Numbered from the stretch's first letter, positions 11,600 to 25,023 are shown. The stretch is 64,000 bases of DNA from Neckera pumila (GCA_963969595.1 OZ018408.1:19465823-19529822), one strand, 5' to 3'. Notes: generated by a model from the letters alone, not told the origin. A program made the numbers and translations.

Positions 11600-13045
11600 A
11601 AGCAAATCCAATCTAGGATGATTTGATTACTGGAGCTGTTGAACGAAGTCAGTTTCGTGAAACCAAAGTCGTAGTCCTTCACCAAGCTCTAGGTTGTGTT
11701 GAGTGAGGTGAAAGTAGCTAACTCCAAGTCACCTCTTCCAGCCACAACGTGGATGGTAGCATTAAATTTGCCGGAGTAGTGATCCTTCTCGCTGCTTACA
11801 CATTGATTCTGCAATCGATCACATTCCTAAAGTGTGAGAGGGGCAAGCCTGAAACATCCAAAGATTATTGTATTGCATCTGAGTAACAGTACGAGAGATT
11901 TATGAGTGCATGCATTATCTCGTAGACATGGCATATTCATTCATATTGGTGGGCATGACCATACATTGCAAGATGAACCTTGTATTTCTACCAAAGCTTT
12001 TGTAATTGGTCTCGAGATTCGAGCTCAGCAAATGTGCCTTCGGAAGCGTAGAACAACCCGAAGGAATATCCCAACACCCGGTGGGCGAGGAATATCAACC
12101 ACGGTTGCTTCTGGCGGTTGACCGAGGCCAAGCAATCCTCAGTGAATCTGTACTGCTTGGTGCCCTCTCGCTAGTCTTGCTCTGTCTCAGCAATACAAAA
12201 GTGGAATTGGCCCCAATCAACTGCGTACCTGGTCACAACATCCAAGTCTTTAATATCCTTGGTCTAACTAAACTAAATTCAACCTTACCCTAACCGACTG
12301 ATTCTACCACAATGGAAGGTCGATCTCACAACAGCAATTCACTTACCAGAATTTGTCCTTATTTCTCACGGGCATGTTGAAGTAAGTTTTGGCAAGAACC
12401 TCACATTCCCCTCCAGAGTCCAGGTTCTGGAAGAAAGATCCGGAGTTAGGCCAGTCCTGCTCATGATTCCCACTTCACATTCAAGACCAAAAAAAGTGTC
12501 ACCACATTCTTCAAAGTGATGGCCATTAGCATTAGCAACCTGTTAGACATTCACTACACTTGCAAAATACTCTAATATCCCGTGCAGAGCGCACCATGAG
12601 TTCATGGTCTACTGACGATGGTAGATAGGTCAAACTATGCCAACGGAGCTTTGAACTAAGAATTTTTGTTACTCAAAAATGTGCATACTTTTCGATCATG
12701 TAACGGACACGAGCAGTGATGTTCTCGACTTGCTCCGTGAATTGGTCCCATTGTGCTAATTACTCATTCGAGTACGTAATGTCACCAATATGAAACACGA
12801 CATCATAATTATCAATATCCTTCACCAGCTGATCGGTAGTGTTGAGTGCAGTTGGTTGATAATTATTGTACTCATTTGATTTATCCCGCTCAGCCTGCAT
12901 CAGGAAATCCACAATCCTAACCATTAAGCTAAGCTTTGACGGCAGAATAAATCATTACCGACAAACTTACAATACATAATCACTAGATCAAATATCAGAC
13001 CTTTCCCATGTCGCCAAAAATAATCACCCGTTGCAGCGAATCTTA
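11600..13045 (-). pseudogene. Purple acid phosphatase (PAP27-like group) gene fragment, with introns, broken
   Basis: The family are metallophosphoesterases using a di-metal centre. Visible exon pieces in order: DSLQRVIIFGDMGK (13045-13001, the GDxG metal motif); ERDKSNEYNNYQP through FHIGDITYSNE and SGSFFQNLDSGGECEV (12894-12347, donor GTAAGT); DWGQFHFCIAETEQD through PWLIFLAHRVLGYS and YGHAHQYE (from 12228 to about 11900); then HYSGKFNATIHVVAGRG and LVKDYDFGFTKLTSF (about 11780-11640). Stops interrupt GDITYSNE, AETEQD, LQKLW and HAHQYE. Exon phases at the borders are preserved, showing a DNA-level copy and not a retrocopy. The N-terminal half is missing. Confidence 0.8.
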
Positions 13046-13049
13046 ACCC

Positions 13050-14079
13050 AGTGCAAGAGCCGAGGTGAAACTATTCTCTTGATCCCAAGCAAACTTTCAC
13101 TCTTTGAACCAATTGACAAATGCAAACCTACAAACCAAATGGAACAAGCAACCAACCTAGGCAGAAGCTCTAATTCATAGCAAGAGACGTGGGAAAAGCA
13201 AGAATAGAAAAACAAACAGAGCTGCCATCAAATTGCAAACACTAAATTTGATATTGTAATTTATTCCAAGAAGGCTAAGTGGGTACAAATCGAGGTACAA
13301 ATATTAGCCCCACTTGCAAACCACATATATAAGCTCCACACAGAAGCAAAACATAAACACAAGCCAACTACTTCGAAGGCAGTTGTTATTCAACACAATC
13401 CTATGACAAAATAGCCATAATTTATTTATACATGGCAAGAAGCACCCTCTGGACACTAACATCTAACGTATAGACGTTGAAAACCTATTGAATACAAATA
13501 TCCTAATACACATGAAAATACTGATAGGAGTGGTGAAGAGAAAAAAATTTCACTTGGGATGTGTTGTTGCAAGAATTTGAAGCAGCTCCAATCTGGGCAG
13601 CTCCATCGGAGCAAAAATTTGCCCGGCAATGCTCAAAATGGCATCCTTGGTGGAATGGTCCATCCGGCAAGATGCAGCTATCTCTTGACCCTGCTATCTC
13701 TGACCACTTGTGCTCTGTCAAAAAAAAGAGCCAGTAGTATACTTAATCTCTTTTACTCGTCGACACTAAAAAAATCACAACTAGCAAGAAATCAATACAA
13801 AGATCAACCTCAGTAAAGTGAAAATCTGGAAAACACAACACTCTACAACCAAACAAAAGCAGGGCACGACACACAATCAGACGGGTTGCCAATGCCAAAA
13901 CAACTCTTCCTGCCTCAAGGAAAGTGACTGAGATTCAAAAGTCCTAGAACATGAGCTTACAAACATGAGCTTACATTGAAACAACGGGTAGTACAAGCCG
14001 GAATTAAGTCGCAAATTCCAAAATAACGCCTACCAGGGAAGCAAACTAGATTGGAAGTCTAGATGTACCAAATTGAACC
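13050..14079. other. No recognisable gene
   Basis: Short open frames only. A minus-strand piece near 13530-13700 (DHSTKDAILSIAGQIFAP) looks coding but matches nothing I know. Confidence 0.4.
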
Positions 14080-14921
14080 TCATTCTAGGGGTGCCTCGAA
14101 GTGTGGACCAAGAATGGCCCTAAACTTGGACCTAAATTCGACATCAGTGATGGTGCCCAAATCCTTTGCACACTCCAGGTTTGCAATTTTAGCAGCTTTC
14201 TTTTTCTCCATCTTGATGTCCATCTTCAAAGAGAGAAGAGCCTCCTTCCCTTCTGTTCTGGCTTCCATACTGCGTGCAATGGATTTCATACTCTTAGATT
14301 GAGCTGCTAGGAGCTCAACTTTTGATGGTAGCTTTTGATTTGAAGAGGGGCTTGGTGAACGGGTATCTGCTCCATGGGCGGGTGCTTGCGGCTTTGGATT
14401 TGCATCCTGTACTTGACTGGGCGCCATTCCAGGTGATGAGGGCTGCAAAAATGTTGTAGGCAAGTTCCCACCACTTGACGATGCTTGCTCTAGCATGTTT
14501 TGGCGAAGCCTCAAAATATTGCGTATTGCATCAGAATCTGTGTTTTTCAAGCGGGTGAGAACGTTGTCGGCTTGCAAGACAGCCCTATCCAATCCTTCTT
14601 CATTTGACGTGCCTATCTTTAGCTCCTTGAGGGTCTCCCAAAGCCTGTCCTTCAAAGTCTCCTCTGCAAACTTGCTGACAGGGTGCTCACAAAAGAATTG
14701 GTCGTAAACCAATTTCCACACCTTCCCTGGCACCAACTGTGTGACACTTGTCTTGCCCCTGCTGTAGGCCGCAAAGTAGGTCGTGTAGGCTGCAACTAGA
14801 GAGGAGAGGACAACGGAATCAACAATAGGCGATGGGTCTTCTTCTGATGTAGCAATTTTGCCGGTGGTTGAGAAAGGTGCTGGGAGTCCAACACAGTGCA
14901 ATCATCTGGTTTGTCGGCCAT
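14080..14921 (-). CDS. SANT/Myb-like domain protein, probably transposon-derived; start uncertain or frameshifted
   Basis: A 270-residue open frame runs from about 14901 to the stop at 14080. Its first half holds VWKLVYDQFFCEHP...LKDRLWETLKELK, resembling the Trp/Leu-spaced helices of Myb/SANT-like DNA-binding domains that accompany HARBI1 nucleases. The middle is Pro/Ser/Gln-rich. The C-terminus is a charged Lys/Met-rich helix (KSIARSMEARTEGKEALL) ending in GPHFEAPLE. No ATG precedes the domain in this frame. The best ATG (14921, MADKPDDCTVLDS) is in another frame and runs into a stop, so either an upstream exon is spliced in or a frameshift has broken the gene. No partner nuclease is close. 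Confidence 0.45.
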
Positions 14922-17254
14922 GGGAAATCTGCAACAAAAATATTGAAATGTGGCTGCGTCACTCACTCTCCACACCTTACGTGACCAAATCAAAAATCCT
15001 AAGTGACTTTGCGACTTCTTCACACAACAGGAATTGATGAAAACCATCACATGGCATTGCTCACAAAGAGGGCAATTCACCCAGGTCACTAATTGCAGAA
15101 ATGCCTAGTAAGATGCATCGTAAACAAAATTGAATGGAAATCAAAGCGAAAGGGATTGAAGCATATGATGCACCTTTGCAAACCTGGTGAGGCAGCTGTT
15201 GCCGTGCTTACACCCTCGACGCCGTGCACCTAGTGCAAACCCTTCACCTAAGCCAAGCGCTCGCGAGTGAGAGACCATCTGCTCCGCCCTCTCGACGCTT
15301 GCAACCATGAACCTGCAGGCAAAGTCCGAACAAAACTTTTTTTTGGTTGTTTTGGGCGCGAAAGAAAGTTTGATACCCACTTTCGTATTAGGTATGTCAG
15401 GTGCAAGCGAGTTTTTGCTCGAAACCTGCTTTTTCACAAAATTGCAGGGTTTAAACCCCGATTTGGGGTACTTTATAAATAACTCTAATTAGTTAAAAAG
15501 AATTTAATGTAAAAACTAAATGTGATGAATTAAACATTTACAAAATGAAACATACCCTTGAATCTACTTTATACCTAGTTTTCTCAACTCTTAACTCCAG
15601 TGCCAAAGAATAGAGTGCTTGAACCTTCTCCCAAAATGCGACGCCAAAGACTACAATAAGTCAACAACCATCAACGTCAAAAGGATCAACATCGAAACTT
15701 TCTTGCATCGCATTTCCAAATCACTTTCAAACCTCAAGCATTGTGACTTGTAATCACTCACCCCTGCCAACTAGTGCGTCCCCAAATTACACATCAATCT
15801 TTGGAAAGTAACAAAGTCCGCCAAAAAGGTTAAGATCTAGCTGCTTGATCTACGACAACCTTTTTTACATGTTCTACTTAGGCACCAATAAATTTCTCTT
15901 CCTAATCCCACATTTCCAAAGCGACCTTGAAAATTAGATGTATTTGTGAGCTCACATTGCATTCCTCAGCCTCCTATAAGTAGAAGTCTAGTGTCTCTCG
16001 CTAGCTTTCTCTAGGGCATGGTTGATAATGGGATTACAGTCAAACCTCAAGGACAAAGGGGTGCTTGCAAAAGAAAACATTGCCCATTTTTTGGTAAAAT
16101 TTTATGTGTTGTAAAACAGTCTACAATTAAAAAAAATCTTCTACAATGGGTTTTCTAATTCTGGTTCAGATTGGCAATAAAATCTTACTAAAAAATTAGG
16201 ATAGCTTGTTATATATTAATAATTCTCCTTAACAAGTTTCAAGGCATTCCAACATTGACAAATACCTGAAGTGGCAGCTACCTCAAATTTAGGCAGAATT
16301 TAAATTAATTAATTTAATATGTTGACCTGCATATCGGGGTATATGCAACATTAAAAAGAAGACAAAAAACAAGCTAAAGACATTGTTGTTACATCGGGCA
16401 AGTTAGGATCACCAAACGTCGCGAACAAGTGAACATATTGGATAGTTTGGACGGAGTGGACAGATAATGTGATTACCTTAAAATAGTCACATTGGGCAGA
16501 TCAATTCACCGAACATCTTGGATAAGTAGGCAAAACTGAACAATTAAGACAAATGATCCATGCAATGTAATAGCTATCGTTGAAAATGAATATTTTTAAT
16601 ATTTCCACAAACCCTTGAAGTAAGTGAAAATATTTTGAAAAGTTCACATTATTGAGATTTACATTTGATTATTTGGGCAATTTGTGACTCTTATAGGTAT
16701 GAAAAACTTATATGGCACCGTGATAGTCTTTAATTCATTTCCAATTTTGAACTTTTGACTTTTCTTTGAACGTGTAGCAACTTTATGGGAGCTAATGATG
16801 TCAATATTTGCAAAGTGCTTCTTCATTGCATCAAAGAAGTCTTGGAATTGGCCCACAAAGTCTTATTCAGTTAAATCAAGACATTTACAGAGTAGGTTGA
16901 TTTGACTTGAATAGCAAAAAGTAGGAGCAAATTGTGTGAATGATCGAATCATGTCAAATCAATGAGGTTGAATAAGGACAAACCCGCATACGACCTAATT
17001 GCGGACTAGAACCAAAATGAACGAGCGATTTTCTAGGAGTGGTTTATGAAGTGTATACTACTGATACATCTACTACAGTATATTGTATGCATAATGGCAC
17101 AAAAATATGTCATTATTTCATCCATCATGCAAGTGGTTACCTTTCCATCTATTTTTTTTCATCCATGTTCTATAGTCTAAGGAAGTAGCCCCTTGCAACA
17201 AAGTTGCAAATTTGCAACTTATACTAACCTAAATTAGGGTTACTTCTGAATTGT
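14922..17254. other. Intergenic; no gene recognised
   Basis: AT-rich. A minus-strand frame near 15141-15437 with several Cys/His residues is open but unrecognised. Remaining frames are short. No terminal repeats identified. Confidence 0.4.
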
Positions 17255-17537
17255 AAGGTAACTGCACCTTAAATCGCACAATTAAGCAATTCAGCATGGT
17301 TTTCACTATTATATTGGTAAAAAATTGTGGGGTCCCATTGGTAGTCAAAATGGGATTCTAGATTCTCTTAGAATGCATTTTTTGGACACCGTGTGAATAA
17401 ACTACGAATTTTCAAAGTGCTAAAAATAAGTGCACCTAAAAGCGATCATAGAGTCATATGAATAGTGGGAGTACATTTTAGACAAGAATATCCAATGTGC
17501 GCTTTTAGGAACCGTGCGATTTTAGGTGTAGTTACTT
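17255..17537 (-). mobile_element. MITE family A (AAGGTAACTACACCTTAAATCGC ends), copy 1
   Basis: The 283-bp block is flanked by inverted ends, GGTAACTGCACCTTAAATCG on the left and CGATTTTAGGTGTAGTTAC on the right (inverted). A second copy lies at 37965-38248 in opposite orientation and matches over its whole length. No coding capacity. The AGGT... ends resemble those of the PIF/Harbinger element at 38815, so a Tourist-like origin is plausible; no clear target duplication seen. It ends about 125 bases before the eS27 telo-box. Confidence 0.85.
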
Positions 17538-17659
17538 ACAACAATAATAGGAACAACAATAAAACTTGGAGGCTGCTCGACGACGAACGAAGAAAACCCG
17601 GAGCGACGAAGACAGACGAAACTGAACGAAGAGCTGAACGAGAAACCCCAGAGGACCGA

Positions 17660-17740
17660 TTAGGGTTTACCTTATAGACGGAGCCACCACAGCTCCTCTT
17701 CCTCTTTGCGCTCGCGCTCTCTCTCTCTTTGGAGAAGAGG
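17660..17740 (+). promoter_or_regulatory. eS27 core promoter/5' leader signals: telo-box and CT-rich tract
   Basis: TTAGGGTTT at 17660-17668 is a telo-box (AAACCCTAA on the other strand), an established element of plant ribosomal protein promoters. It is followed by a CT-rich leader (CTCCTCTTCCTCTTT, then CTCTCTCTCTCT), common around transcription starts of translation genes. The start site itself is not determined. Confidence 0.6.
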
Positions 17741-17792
17741 CTTGCACCGCAATCCCATCAGTCGTCATCTCCCAAGCTCATCGTCCTCCACC

Positions 17793-18657
<865 letters not shown>

Positions 18658-18759
18658 ATTTAGATGTGGAAGCAGATTCGAGGGTGTCGATTTTCGGCTT
18701 ATTTAATGGGCAGCTTTCTCCGTTATCATGTATCTTGGTGAATAGCCAAGTTCTTGGAT

Positions 18760-19680
18760 TTTAATGAAGAGCAATTCTTGATTCCAGACCAGTTTCGTTG
18801 TTGTTTGGGTTCAAGTTTGTGGAAGGGAAATTTTTGTGTTTGGATCTCTTCGAACTCTTGCTTGTGCTGAATTGACTGTTCCTCTGGAATCTTGGATACA
18901 CTTCAAATTTGATGCTCTTCATGTTGTAGCCGGCAGGCTCGTCGAAATTAGAGGATTGACGATTAATAATTCGAGCTAGAAGAGATACTTTGTGCTCGTC
19001 TGCATCACTGACGCAGACAGTGGCTTGTACCTTTAAATTTCCTTTGCTTACGATGATCAGGGACGTATTGCCGTTAACTGTGTAATAAATCTTGCTCAAA
19101 TAAGATTTATTACGAAGTGAAACGGCAAACTTTGCTCAAACAAGACTTTACAAAGTCAACGTTACCTTAAATTTCTTTGTTTACGAAGGTGCAAGCCAAT
19201 GTGGGGTATGTTGTTGAGTGTCAAACAGTTTGTAGGCCTGCACTGAGGATGGACAATCGAGCAAATGACATGAAATCCTATGTTTATAGATGACGGACGG
19301 ATGATATCAACATGCTCATTTTGCACGATATTCCCTTCAGCCCTGTAATTGTGAAGGAACTGAAGCATGATATTAATAAGACCAATTTGACTTGTTGAGT
19401 TCTAGGGTGGATAAATGGTTATAACAATTCTTGGGACACGTTTTGAAATGGACAAGAATAGGTGTTCCTTCCACCTTCGAGTCTTTCACCCGGAGATCAT
19501 GTTCTGCATAAAGAATGCACTATTCTGTGATAAATAAAGTCTGAAAAATGATTTCTACAAAAGTGGATTCCATTTTTTTTTGGTGATTTCAAGGATTGGA
19601 AGTTTAGAACAGAAAACTCTCTTAAGAAAATTCCTAACATTATTTCCAATTTCCTCAAATTCACTTTCTTATACTCACTC
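18760..19680. other. eS27 3' flank; hairpin; no clear gene
   Basis: A minus-strand frame (18761-19099) has plausible composition but no ATG near its beginning and no family match. A perfect 11-bp stem hairpin, TAATAAATCTT / AAGATTTATTA with an 8-base loop, lies at 19083-19112, and GCTCAAAYAAGA is repeated just after it. Confidence 0.4.
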
Positions 19681-20089
19681 CTTCGCCGACAGAACCGCTC
19701 CGTTGTAGTTGCGCTTGCCACTCCCAAGCATGGCCACACCACCAAGATTTGCCGATGGCGATGGCGACGACATGAATGCCTCTCTTGGGGCGAGCTGCAG
19801 AGCTTCATTGACCACTCGATGATCTACACCAAGTTGTCCCTGGCGCCCTTCTCCGCCTGGCCTCGGATCGCCAATTTCTGGTACAAAGCTTCAGAAATCC
19901 GGAAATGGTATCCTGGAATTCTTTCTTTGCAGTTATATAAAGTTATTACAATAGATTTTCTCTGCATAGTAGTTCGTTATTTATGGAAATTGTCTCTCCG
20001 AGAGTTCAGTTCTCTTCTGGATGTGAGGTTGTGTACGATCTAATAATTGATATAAAATTAGTAATGCTATATTCTGCAGACAAGAGGGC

Positions 20090-20525
20090 GAAGAGTATTG
20101 ATACACATGTCTGCTACCAGATCCGGAAACAGGGGTCCAATACTACAATGACCCAGCTTCTCTCTACTTTGCCTTTTCAAGTCAGGTTCTTTTAAGACAT
20201 CTCACTTGAAATTCTGACTGTTGAGTACAATCGAAGTGTGTGCTCACTTTTGTAAGAATTTTGCCTTTGTGGAGGACTTGGGTATAGATGTGTTGAATGA
20301 GAGTCTCTTGATTAATTACTTTAGTAAGTTACATTAGTTTGAAATCGATTGTTGACTCGTTTCAGACAATCCAACAGCTTTTCGCATAGGAGCGGGTACT
20401 GGCGATTCTCCATTCTCCATTCCTAGTCTGGCCATTCACTCGAGTTCTTTTATGTTTCTGTTCATTTTAGCCTACGGCATTGTGACTCCAGGCGGCAATT
20501 TTATGCCTTCCATCATGGCACGTAC
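20090..20525 (+). pseudogene. Possible CLC chloride channel/transporter remnant
   Basis: Two exon-like pieces lie about 290 bases apart: one reads DPETGVQYYNDPASLYFAF (20120-20178), resembling the YNDLASLFFN segment of CLC proteins. The other reads AYGIVTPGGNFMPSIM (20471-20518), resembling the GI-x-VPSGLFVP-x-I anion-selectivity segment. An in-frame stop precedes the first piece, and downstream homology (GASFGACF then a stop near 20780) is broken. An earlier exon-like stretch at about 19700-19905 with a GT donor-like end may belong to the same gene but I cannot identify it. Family membership is inferred from two short motifs only. Confidence 0.4.
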
Positions 20526-20529
20526 TACT

Positions 20530-23500
20530 TCTCCCTGTTCGGTCGTATGATGCTATACAGGCCTTGGTATGCAATCACATCTCAAATGCAGGGCTTTGAT
20601 TTTCTGCAGTCAGCTTGTTTGAGATTATGTCTGAGAGAACGCAAGCATGATGAATTGTATATGCTTTGCACGCTGAGGGGGATTCATGAGAGCTGTACGT
20701 TCGGAAGCTAGTAAAAAACCCTAGGCGCTTACTCACTTCTCACTCATGTTGACTGCTAATCTGGTTGGCGCATCTTTTGGGGCGTGTTTTTGAGCTCTTC
20801 TTCCCACGGTAAGAGATTCATCAGTACATACTTTTCCTAGACCCTGACAGCTATTAAGTACAATTCCTACCTGTTTTAAGTGATTCAGAATCTTTGTATA
20901 GTTTGTAGCTTCAAGAAAACTGCTTGCTCATCTACGAGCTTTGAGCTTCAGTGTACCTTATGAAGAACTATTCCTTCAAATCTGAACCAGTTTGAAATGA
21001 GAGTAGACTAGTTCTTAGCACATTTGGATTGTGTGGCCATGGCTTTAACTAACTTTACACATAATTTGTCGAAATCGTTGTCGAAATCTTAAACCTATTT
21101 GTTGGAGCTTTAGCTAATACTACAATCTCTGCCGAACCAGGTTAGTTCACTCAGTATTTCAGCACTTGCGGAAGGTCAGAAAGCCTCTTAGAATGTGCGT
21201 CTCGGTCAAGGGATATGCATAGCCTGCATGAAATTAAAGAGACCCAGGTCTTCTACACGACGACGAGGTTAGCCTCTTACTACAACATCTTATATTACCC
21301 GTTTTTGTTGTAACAGGGCATATCTATCCACGCAGACCTCTTTAGCTCCTACTCCAATAACGCATCGGCTCTGGCCTCTTACAGTAGCTATTGCTCAAGA
21401 TTGTGCACGAAATGAAGCTCGATTTCGTTCCAAGGTGGTGGTTCGCAGCTTCTCGACAATGTTATGATATTAAAGATGTCTGGGTGTACCTACCAGAACC
21501 ACGTAGCAAGCCAAGGCTAAGGATCACCAATAGGATCAAGAAGCTCCTTTTGCATGGATTGACCATAAATCAGGTCAGAACTTTGAAGCATCCTGCTAAA
21601 GGCGATAAAACACCTCCGTCTTACTTGTGGTACATGACCCAGATAGATTGATCTGGGGGCGGATTTGAGTGCATAACGGTAACTTGGAAGGCAGCAACTG
21701 AATGTTTTTTACACATTGAGGGATATTATGAAGGCTCTTCGGTTTTTCAAGTTATAGTCTACCTCACCTAGTTTGTTTGTATCGATTTGACAGAGTTGCT
21801 TTATAATGAGTAATACATTTTAGGGGCAGCAATGCAATAACTATTAGATGTGAAAAGATATACGAAATGTACATTATACCTTCAGGAGCTGCCTCAACAG
21901 CCTTGAAAAAGATATCACATTCTCTTTGTGCACAATCTTGAGCCTATGTCAAGTGTGAGCAACGACAGTTACTTGAAGAAGACAGGGACTTGCTCTCTAT
22001 AGTAACAACGGTGCTAGTTTGTGAGTCCAAGAATGCAAGCTTGTGAGCATTGAGTCTACAATATAGGTACCTATAATATAGATACCATGCATTATAGAAG
22101 GAATATGTATTATAAACATCTATAATATGGATATTTGTAACATATATATCCTATAATCATAGACGACTTCTATAGTATTTACACCTATAACATAAGTGTG
22201 TAGTATTCTAGGTTCATGAGCTCACACTCCTATGCTTACATAATAGCAACCCTCTCTATAGTAAATACATTTGCATTTGAATTCTGTCTTTCGGTTACAA
22301 TCTACAGTGAAGCATTGCGAGTTCTTACTATTGTTGTCAAGCATTCAACCCCAAGAGAGCTATGTATTTTATCCTCAAACTGTTTCATGTAAGGTACGGG
22401 ATCCACAAGCAGTTAATCAAGGTTGCTCATACTTGGGTGCATTTATTATTATGACTTGATTTACCAAATCATAGTGTTAGAATGTTTTTTGAACAATGTT
22501 TTTTGAGTCCTTGTAACCTAAAGAATAGATGTCCAAATATATCTCGACTTATTGCTAAGCAAACTTAGTAGCAGGCCCTTGGCCCTTGGCCATTTCCATT
22601 GTCATTGAAATTTGAGTCAAGAAAATCTCAAGAATATAGGAAGTAACCTTAATGTTCATGGATGCTATGGTGCTTAATTAGTTGGTTGTATATTGCCAAA
22701 CCTATACTATATGTTTATGTCAGATTCAGCACATTGTTGCTGAAATAAATAAATTTTAGAATTTGTACAGTTTAGCAGTTTGATTTGGGTTTCTTGGCTT
22801 TCAACACTTTGCTCTTACTAATTTTTCGACACTCCTAATTTTGGATTGATTTTTCTATTCATGTGTAAATGTGTTCCTTTTTCTAAAAAAATTCAAGAAT
22901 AATTTTTGGATATTCAGAATAGCAACAATGTGTTTTTTCAGATTTTCAAAAATAGTTGTACAATTTTAAAATTTAAGACATGTTCCAAAATTTTCCTAAT
23001 TATTTACAAAATTGACCTATAATTTGTGGTGAAATTTGTAATGGCCATATTTCATGCACCATTGGGCCTTTTAGAAAGTTATAAATCAATTCACTAATGT
23101 TGGTTGTCCTTTATGATTCCATGATCATTCACCTTTCAAAAAGATTGATGGAATTGGATATAAAAATGAGCAATTATATAAAACATAACATAAAATACAA
23201 ACATAAAACATAAACATGAGCAATTATATTAGGTATTATCAACTCCAAACTATAGCCCCAACTAGAGCATAAGTAGTAGAAGTGTAGACCATTTAGTGAT
23301 CAAATTCCTTAATTGGATTTCTTCTTTGTATACCAAGAATATACTCATTAGTTTGTCCCCACCACCACCACCACCTTCTCATTAATTTATGTAATCAATA
23401 AAATGATGCATAAGATACTTTTGAGTTTCTATTATGTACCTACATTTTGAAATCTAATTTTATGTCATTGACTGGACAACCCTAGGTATGATTGGCTACA

Positions 23501-23530
23501 GGGGGTTCATTTGGCATACTTAGTAGAACC
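20530..23530. other. Intergenic; no gene recognised
   Basis: An open 86-residue frame at 21391-21651 (contains RLRITNRIKKLLLHGLT) is unrecognised. 22055-22200 holds imperfect repeats of CTATAATATAGATA. The rest is AT-rich with no sustained frame. Confidence 0.4.
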
Positions 23531-23534
23531 ACCT

Positions 23535-24143
23535 TCAAAAGATTCTTCATTCACAATGGTCTTTGGACCAAAGTAGTCTTAGTCTTCTAGGAGTCCAAAC
23601 AATGGAGATCATTGGCTATTAATATGGGTCCACGTGGCATACTTAGTAAAACCACCTCCAAAAGACTCTTCATTCACAACAATCTTTGGACCACAATTCT
23701 TCTTCTTCTTTTGTTGACATGTTTAATATGTGTTCACGTGACATACTTAGTAAAACCACCTCCAAAAGACTCTTAGAATTCACAATTCACAATGATCTTT
23801 TGACCAAAGTTCTTCTTCTTCTAGGAGCCCAGGGTACCATTGACTGTAATATGAGTTCACATGGCATATTTAGTAAAACCACCTCCAAAAGACTCTTCAT
23901 TCACAACAATCTTTGGACCACAATTCTTCTTCTTCTTCTGTTGACATGTTTAATATGTGTTCACGTGACATACTTAGTAAAACCACCTCCAAAAGACTCT
24001 TAGAATTCACAATTCACAATGATCTTTTGACCAAAGTTCTTCTTGTTCTAGGAGCCCAGGGTACCGTTGACTGTAATATGGGTTCACATGGCATATTTAG
24101 TAAAACCACCTCCAAAAGACTCTTCATTCACAATTCACAATTT
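23535..24143. repeat. Tandem repeat, 227-bp higher-order unit made of two about 110-bp halves
   Basis: ACTTAGTAAAACCACCTCCA recurs near 23645, 23747, 23868, 23970 and 24096, with an older copy near 23541. The blocks 23640-23866 and 23867-24093 are near-identical, giving a 227-bp period. Because 227 is not divisible by 3, the open frames over it are unlikely to be a conserved protein. Confidence 0.85.
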
Positions 24144-24649
24144 GCCTGAAAGTAGTCGGACACTGACTGTGGTGTTGAAGGAGAAACCCGGGTCTTTCCT
24201 TAACTTCACCAATACTTCTGCAGCTCTCTTATCAGATCAAGAGCTCCAACGCTGGATTCGGAAGGTGCTTCTTGGTCTTTGGAATTTCGTTCCCTTTGCT
24301 GTTGCCTCCGCACATTCTTCGTGACTAAGTTAGAATTAGAGACCTGGTACCAAATTATCTTAGTGTCCGTGATGCTGAATTGCGTTGATCATATTGAATT
24401 AGAGTGACATGAGCAGAGTTTTCAATGATGAAGGTACAAACCATGTCAGTCAATTCAATTTTCTCGAAATCTTTCAACAGGTTGTCTCCAAATTTCAGTG
24501 GTGGGACGCAATTAGAGCGATACTGAATTGAGTGATGCATAAATAGAGGAATAGATTCTTCAATAAAGGTGCAAAGTAACCATGTTTTCTAGCGTTCAGT
24601 TGCTGAACCTTCTAATGCATTTTGTAATTGATCTCAAAGTGTTTTGTGT

Positions 24650-24932
24650 AAGGTAGTCTGCTCTTAAAGCGACCATTTAAGAGCTAATTGCCTTTTCGGG
24701 GGAAGCTAAACTCCTCGAAACAATTTTTGAGTAAATTTTCGTAGGAAGAAAAAGTGGAATTGGCATCTAATTCAAGCCGTTTCATATTTTTTGGGCCTTT
24801 GTGGAGTTAGTTACAAAGTCTTGAGTTGAAATGCAGTGGTCACTAAAAGTGACCACCTCCTAAAATGTACATACTAGTACATTGAAGGAAGCAAAATGTA
24901 CCTTTGTGTCATGATTGCTTTTAGAGCATGGC
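24650..24932 (-). mobile_element. MITE family B (AAGGTAGTCTGCTCTAAAA ends), copy 1
   Basis: Matches the reverse complement of 33124-33411 along its length. Left end AAGGTAGTCTGCTCTTAAAG; the right end is mutated (TTTTAGAGCATGGCAT instead of ...GACTACCTT). Non-coding. Confidence 0.8.
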
Positions 24933-25023
24933 ATGGGTGCTTCCACAGAGACTACTTTATAACACACGTGCTCCAGATTGTATATTCAATGTAAAAATCA
25001 TGTAATACTCCTTTTAAATTTAA

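Noticed and set aside
11042..11640. Treating the whole 11.0-11.8 kb block as PRP8
   Set aside because: The part above about 11600 (SGKFNATIHVVAGRG, VKDYDFGFTKL) is purple acid phosphatase; only 11129-11560 is PRP8.
18761..19099. 112-residue minus-strand frame convergent with eS27
   Set aside because: No ATG near the start, no motif recognised, and it overlaps the probable eS27 3' untranslated region; not supported as a gene.
23686..24149. Repeated open frames with MDHNSSSS starts
   Set aside because: They result from the 227-bp tandem repeat, whose period is not a multiple of three, and are not a protein repeat family.
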